Shown here in pieces: positions 60,034-64,000 of a stretch of DNA of 64,000 nt (the first letter of the stretch is position 1; every line of letters begins with the position of its first letter). The position numbers were made by a program, and so were the translations under genes. Location: NCBI GenBank assembly GCA_902493335.1, contig CABUPJ010000004.1, positions 1 through 64,000 on the forward strand. The letters run 5' to 3'. The notes beneath the pieces were generated by a model, which saw only the letters and a list, made by a program, of their open reading frames with translations, ran no database searches and was not told the DNA's origin. This DNA is from an uncultured Porphyromonadaceae bacterium (GTDB lineage Bacteria > Bacteroidota > Bacteroidia > Bacteroidales > Muribaculaceae).

Positions 60034-63009
60034 ATGACAGAAAACGATTTCATAAGCCAGGTCGCCGCCTATCTGATTGACGATGACAGCCACAGGCGTC
60101 AGCTGAACCGGACGACGCTTGTTTTCCCTAACAAACGCAGCGCCTTGTTCATGAAAAAGGCGCTCCACCGCTCCATCGGCAACGCAGTGGGACGGCCGGC
60201 GTTCATGCCGCGGTTCGCCACGATGAGCCGCCTTGTTGCGCGCTTTGCCGACCGCCCGGCCATGAGCCGCCGAGAGTCGCTGTTTTTGCTCTACAACACC
60301 TATCGCTCAGTGCTTGAACGTCGCAACCGCTCGGAGCAGCTGAAAGATTTCGACCGCTTTGTCTTCTGGGGCGATATGATACTCGACGATTTCGATGACA
60401 TCGACCGCCATCTTGTCAACGCGGCCAAACTGTTCAAGAACCTTAAAGATCTCAAGGAGATAAACGCCGACTATCTCGACGAAAACCAGAAGCAGATTAT
60501 ACGTCAGATATGGGGCGAGACAGCTCATACCGCTGCCGTTACCGAGTTCTGGACACATACAGGCGACAACGGTGAGGTCGTCAAGAGCTTTATAAATCTT
60601 TGGGAAATCCTTGGCGAACTTTACGTAGAGTTTCACCGCGCTCTTGACGAAACAGGCCAGACCACACCCGGCTTCCAATACCGTCTCGCAGCTGAGATTA
60701 TCGGTCAAATGTCAGTCGAAGACCTTCGCCGCGAGCGTTTTGTCTTCATCGGCTTCAATGATCTGTCTCACAGCGAGACGATGATTCTTAAACGATTTAA
60801 AGAAGCCGGTGTCGCCTCATTCTTCTGGGATTTTGAATCTCCGGTTTTCAAAGACGGCGAGAATCTGACCATAAGCCGCACTTTCGGCTCGTTGTTAAGA
60901 AACTTTCCGATGCCCGATGGCTTCTCGCTCACGAAGCCTGAAACGCGACCGACAATATCTGTCATAGGCATACCCTCGAATATCGCACAGACAAAATTGC
61001 TCGGTCCTATGCTCGACCGCCTCGCCGACGAAGGCCGTCTCAATGTCGACAATGCCATCAACACGGCCGTAATTCTGCCTGACGCATCACTGCTTATGCC
61101 GTCACTGTTCGCTATACCCGACCGCATTGCGGCACTCAACATCACGATGGGCATTCCTTTCGCGTCGACGCCGTTCGCCGCTTTCCTCAAATCAATAATC
61201 ACGCTGCAGCTGAGGGCAAGACTTATTCACGGCGAATTCCATTTTTATCACGAAGACGTGCTGCAACTGCTCTCCCACCCCCATATCCTCTCCTTCGCCT
61301 CATCGTCCGCCGAAAAAATCAAATCATATATTTCGGCCAACTGTCTCTATAATATACCTGCCGCCTACATTGTCGAGACATATCCCGAACTCGCCTACAT
61401 ATTCAGAGCTGTAAAGCAGCTTGAGAATGTCGACGAGCTCCAGGACTATCTCCATAATCTCCTGACTGGCCTCCGTAACGACCTTTCGGCAACTTCTCCG
61501 ACTTTCAAGACCGGACGCAAGGTCGAAGTCCGGCTGCTTGACAATTATCTTGACGAAATCGAGCAACTCGGCGAGCTGATAAAACGCTATCGCATCAGCA
61601 TGTCCGAAAACACATATTTCACACTGTTTGAAAAGCTTTTGAACGCAAGTCAGATAAACCTCCAGGGCACACCTTTACGCGGACTCCAGATCATGGGCGT
61701 ACTCGAGACCCGGGCGCTCGACTTCGACAATCTCATCATCCTGTCGATGAACGAACGCGTCTTCCCGCGCAAAAGCTATATAAAGACAATGATTCCCAAC
61801 AATCTGCGCATCGGCTACGGCATGCCGTCGATTGACCGTCAGGACAGTCTTTATACATATTATTTCTACCACATGCTGACGCGTGCCAAAAACGTGACGC
61901 TGGTTTATGACAGTCGCGTCGGTGCACTCGGTGCCGGTGAGATGTCGCGTTATATCTCTCAGCTCAAACATCTCAATCTGTTCGACCGCATCACATTCGA
62001 CAATATCGCATTCTCGTCTGAAGTGTCAAACGAGCGGATTATCAAGGTCGATAAGACACCTGCCGTCCTTGACGAACTCAAGACATTTACAACTCCGGGG
62101 GGGGCGTTCATATCGGCGAGCGCACTCAAATCATACAAGCGCTGCCGCCTGCAGTTCTACCTCCAGTATGTCAGAAACATGCGCGGCACCGACGAGCAAT
62201 ATGACTACATGACCGCCGCCCAGCACGGCACCATCATACACCGTGTGATCGAACAGCTGCTCATGCCGTTCGAGGGCAAACATGTCGACGCAGCCGCGAT
62301 AGACGCGATTCTCAAAGCTCCCGGACTAATAAAAAAGACCATCGACAACATCATCACCGAAGTATTCTATCCCAAGGCAAAAGAAACGGCCGAAGGTCAT
62401 GACCTCCCGGCCGAAGGTAATATTTTCGCGGGCGTCATAGACCTGTATGTCAGGAAGATGCTCGGCTATGAACAGACGAGCTATTGCACGCCGTCATTCC
62501 GCTATATCAAGGGCGAAATGGCCGTCGCAGACCCACAGTGGCGGGTGACTGACGGTCTCGCGATAAACTTCAAGATGTCTATCGACCGCGTCGACGAGAT
62601 TGTGCCGGGACATCTCCGCTTCATAGACTACAAGACAGGCGCCGACAAATCGGCTGTCGGAGACATCGACAGGCTGTTTGTCAGAGGTAAGCATGATTAT
62701 GACGCCATATTCCAGATTCTGACCTACTGCGAAGCATACGCCGACATGGTCGACCCCGGTGTATCGATCAAGCCTATAATCTATCCGTTCAGAAACATGG
62801 TTGTGGCTGACGGCATTGTCATGACAAAAATAGGAAAGGACGAAATCGAGGATTATCGCAGCGTCTCGGCAGAGTTCAGACCACGGCTCAACGAGATGAT
62901 TTCTGAGATTTTCGACCCGGCCGTTCCGTTTGACCGCGCCGAAGACCCGAAATCCTGTGCATTCTGTCCGTTCCTCGAACTTTGCGACCGACAGGTTCCT
63001 GAATTCTGA
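60034..63009 (+). CDS. AddB-like PD-(D/E)XK nuclease
   Basis: A 991-residue protein with the arrangement of AddB subunits: an N-terminal inactivated helicase-like part (LVFPNKRSALFMKKAL at about 29-44, no Walker A), helicase-like middle segments (VLETRALDFDNLIILSMNE), and a C-terminal RecB-family nuclease with FIDYKTG (D865, K867). An iron-sulfur staple is made by C704 (YKRC) and C975, C978 and C984 (CAFCPFLELC). The AddA partner helicase is not in the window. Likely role: double-strand-break end processing. It follows holB by 14 bases and precedes hemW by four. Confidence 0.9.
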   Translation: MTENDFISQVAAYLIDDDSHRRQLNRTTLVFPNKRSALFMKKALHRSIGNAVGRPAFMPRFATMSRLVARFADRPAMSRRESLFLLYNTYRSVLERRNRSEQLKDFDRFVFWGDMILDDFDDIDRHLVNAAKLFKNLKDLKEINADYLDENQKQIIRQIWGETAHTAAVTEFWTHTGDNGEVVKSFINLWEILGELYVEFHRALDETGQTTPGFQYRLAAEIIGQMSVEDLRRERFVFIGFNDLSHSETMILKRFKEAGVASFFWDFESPVFKDGENLTISRTFGSLLRNFPMPDGFSLTKPETRPTISVIGIPSNIAQTKLLGPMLDRLADEGRLNVDNAINTAVILPDASLLMPSLFAIPDRIAALNITMGIPFASTPFAAFLKSIITLQLRARLIHGEFHFYHEDVLQLLSHPHILSFASSSAEKIKSYISANCLYNIPAAYIVETYPELAYIFRAVKQLENVDELQDYLHNLLTGLRNDLSATSPTFKTGRKVEVRLLDNYLDEIEQLGELIKRYRISMSENTYFTLFEKLLNASQINLQGTPLRGLQIMGVLETRALDFDNLIILSMNERVFPRKSYIKTMIPNNLRIGYGMPSIDRQDSLYTYYFYHMLTRAKNVTLVYDSRVGALGAGEMSRYISQLKHLNLFDRITFDNIAFSSEVSNERIIKVDKTPAVLDELKTFTTPGGAFISASALKSYKRCRLQFYLQYVRNMRGTDEQYDYMTAAQHGTIIHRVIEQLLMPFEGKHVDAAAIDAILKAPGLIKKTIDNIITEVFYPKAKETAEGHDLPAEGNIFAGVIDLYVRKMLGYEQTSYCTPSFRYIKGEMAVADPQWRVTDGLAINFKMSIDRVDEIVPGHLRFIDYKTGADKSAVGDIDRLFVRGKHDYDAIFQILTYCEAYADMVDPGVSIKPIIYPFRNMVVADGIVMTKIGKDEIEDYRSVSAEFRPRLNEMISEIFDPAVPFDRAEDPKSCAFCPFLELCDRQVPEF

Positions 63010-63013
63010 CGCC

Positions 63014-64000
63014 ATGGCCGGACTCTACGTTCATATCCCCTTCTGTCACAGCAAGTGCCTTTATTGCGATTTCTATTCCACACCTGACCGCAGTGCTGTC
63101 GATAAAGTCATCGTGGCACTTAAAGATGAATTCATGCGTCGGCGTCAAGATATAGAAGGTCCGTATAAAACCGTTTATATCGGCGGCGGCACGCCTTCAA
63201 TCCTGTCCAGGCAGCAGTTTGCATCGCTCGCGGCCGCGATTCCTCTCGGCGATTGCGTGGAATTCACTATCGAGGTAAATCCTGAGGACGTTTCCGCCGA
63301 ATCGGCCGCGTTCTGGCGCGACATGGGCGTAAACCGCGTCAGCATGGGCGTCCAGTCGTTCGACGACCGTGAACTCAAGGCGGTCGGACGACGTCACGGC
63401 GCTCTTACCGCAGTCAAGGCTTACGACTGTCTGCGCTATGCCGGTTTCGGCAACATCAGTTGCGACCTCATTTACGGTTTGCCGGGCCAAAGCCTCGGAT
63501 CCTGGCAAAAAAGCCTCGGCCGACTTGTCGATATGGCACCCGAACACATCTCGGCCTATAGCCTGACCTATGAGGAGGGCACGGCGCTCACCCGACTTCG
63601 CGACAAAGGCCGAATCAAGGCTGCCGACGATGACCTATACGCCGACATGTATTACCATCTCATCGACAGACTTGACGCCGCGGGCTATCGTCATTATGAA
63701 ATCTCGAACTTCTCCCGACCCGGTATGACGTCGCGGCATAACAGTTCATACTGGACGGGCGCGCCTTATCTCGGCCTTGGTCCCGGGGCCTACAGCTTCG
63801 ACGGCAAGCACAGAATCTATAACAGTCCCTCGATAAAAGACTATCTCGCCGGAGCGTCCGAAGTCATTGAGGACGAGACTGACACCGACATCGTCAACGA
63901 TGCAATTATCACAGCCCTGCGCACCGACGCAGGACTCCGGCTCGACGCCGTTGCAGATGATTATCGCCGCGACATCATGCGCTCGGCTAAGAAATATCTC
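63014..64000 (+). CDS. hemW: Radical SAM haem chaperone HemW (3' end cut)
   Basis: The 329 codons seen run to the window edge without a stop; the family usually has about 370-390. The protein starts MAGLYVHIPFC with the radical-SAM cluster C11-x3-C15-x2-C18, then GGGTPS, the NPEDVSAES segment, VNRVSMGVQSF and DLIYGLPGQ. The motif is CHSKCLYC, without the fourth cysteine that marks true HemN, so this is the haem-trafficking HemW type. I chose the ATG four bases after the nuclease stop. Confidence 0.93.
   Translation, partial: MAGLYVHIPFCHSKCLYCDFYSTPDRSAVDKVIVALKDEFMRRRQDIEGPYKTVYIGGGTPSILSRQQFASLAAAIPLGDCVEFTIEVNPEDVSAESAAFWRDMGVNRVSMGVQSFDDRELKAVGRRHGALTAVKAYDCLRYAGFGNISCDLIYGLPGQSLGSWQKSLGRLVDMAPEHISAYSLTYEEGTALTRLRDKGRIKAADDDLYADMYYHLIDRLDAAGYRHYEISNFSRPGMTSRHNSSYWTGAPYLGLGPGAYSFDGKHRIYNSPSIKDYLAGASEVIEDETDTDIVNDAIITALRTDAGLRLDAVADDYRRDIMRSAKKYL

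Noticed and set aside
1..64000. CRISPR arrays, insertion sequences, integrases, rRNA operons, replication origin
   Set aside because: No regularly spaced repeats, transposase or integrase motifs, rRNA sequences or DnaA-box clusters were seen on reading both strands.

Overview
The window looks like a chromosomal segment of a Bacteroidales bacterium, plausibly Muribaculaceae (S24-7 group). The reasons are: promoters of the Bacteroidetes type (a -33 TTTG or TTG, 19-20 bases, then a -7 TAnnTTTG) in front of many genes; weak or absent Shine-Dalgarno sequences; families centred on this phylum (DUF4290, DUF4296, DUF4492, DUF3127, the BT_3928-like DoxX protein, a CHU_C type-B T9SS sorting domain); a long S16 with an Ala/Lys/Glu tail; and an eukaryotic-like long IleRS. 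The family placement is inference. No insertion sequence, prophage, CRISPR array or rRNA was seen, so most of the window is core genome.

Layout. 1-4.9 kb: rpsP; a minus-strand operon DUF4290-rimM-acidic protein-ompA-like; a TM2 protein; a tetR-fabG pair. 5-8.6 kb: plus-strand dacB (PBP4), a coiled-coil protein, rsmI and a coiled-coil lipoprotein. 8.6-10.2 kb: an XRE regulator with candidate operators and about 1 kb of AT-rich DNA without a convincing gene. 10.2-12.8 kb: menA, pyrK, pyrD. 12.8-18.3 kb: minus-strand ileS-dksA-like-lspA-DUF4296-small protein. 18.4-18.6 kb: two identical tRNA-Arg(ACG). 18.7-25 kb: DUF1599-DoxX-GNAT operon, a TPR protein and gyrA. 25.2-30.9 kb: clpC, then DUF4492-cydA-cydB. 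31-36 kb: purL and a PurF-like protein without the catalytic cysteine. 36-40 kb: etfB-etfA-acyl-CoA dehydrogenase. 40-45 kb: T9SS cargo, lytic transglycosylase, uvrA. 45-50 kb: an exonuclease-RecQ-UvrD fusion, visibly more AT-rich than its neighbours. 50-52 kb: a candidate structured RNA or leader, a secreted TonB-domain protein and an SSB-like DUF3127 protein. 52-57 kb: minus-strand udk-lptB-alpha/beta hydrolase-membrane Mur ligase-ddl. 57-64 kb: mlaE-mlaF-holB-AddB-like nuclease-hemW (cut by the window end).

How the genes work together. Several envelope functions recur: peptidoglycan trimming (PBP4, lytic transglycosylase), precursor synthesis (Ddl, Mur ligase), lipoprotein processing (LspA), LPS export (LptB) and phospholipid transport (MlaEF). 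Purine and pyrimidine steps (PurL, PurF-like, PyrK/PyrD, Udk), anaerobic or microaerobic electron transfer (MenA, cytochrome bd, Etf-acyl-CoA dehydrogenase) and DNA maintenance (GyrA, UvrA, HolB, AddB-like, RecQ-UvrD fusion) make up most of the rest.

The least explained parts are: the three-enzyme helicase fusion with the candidate RNA just upstream of it; the hydrolase/membrane Mur ligase/Ddl cassette; and the PurF homologue with a degenerate glutaminase site. All calls were made by reading the sequence, with no database search.
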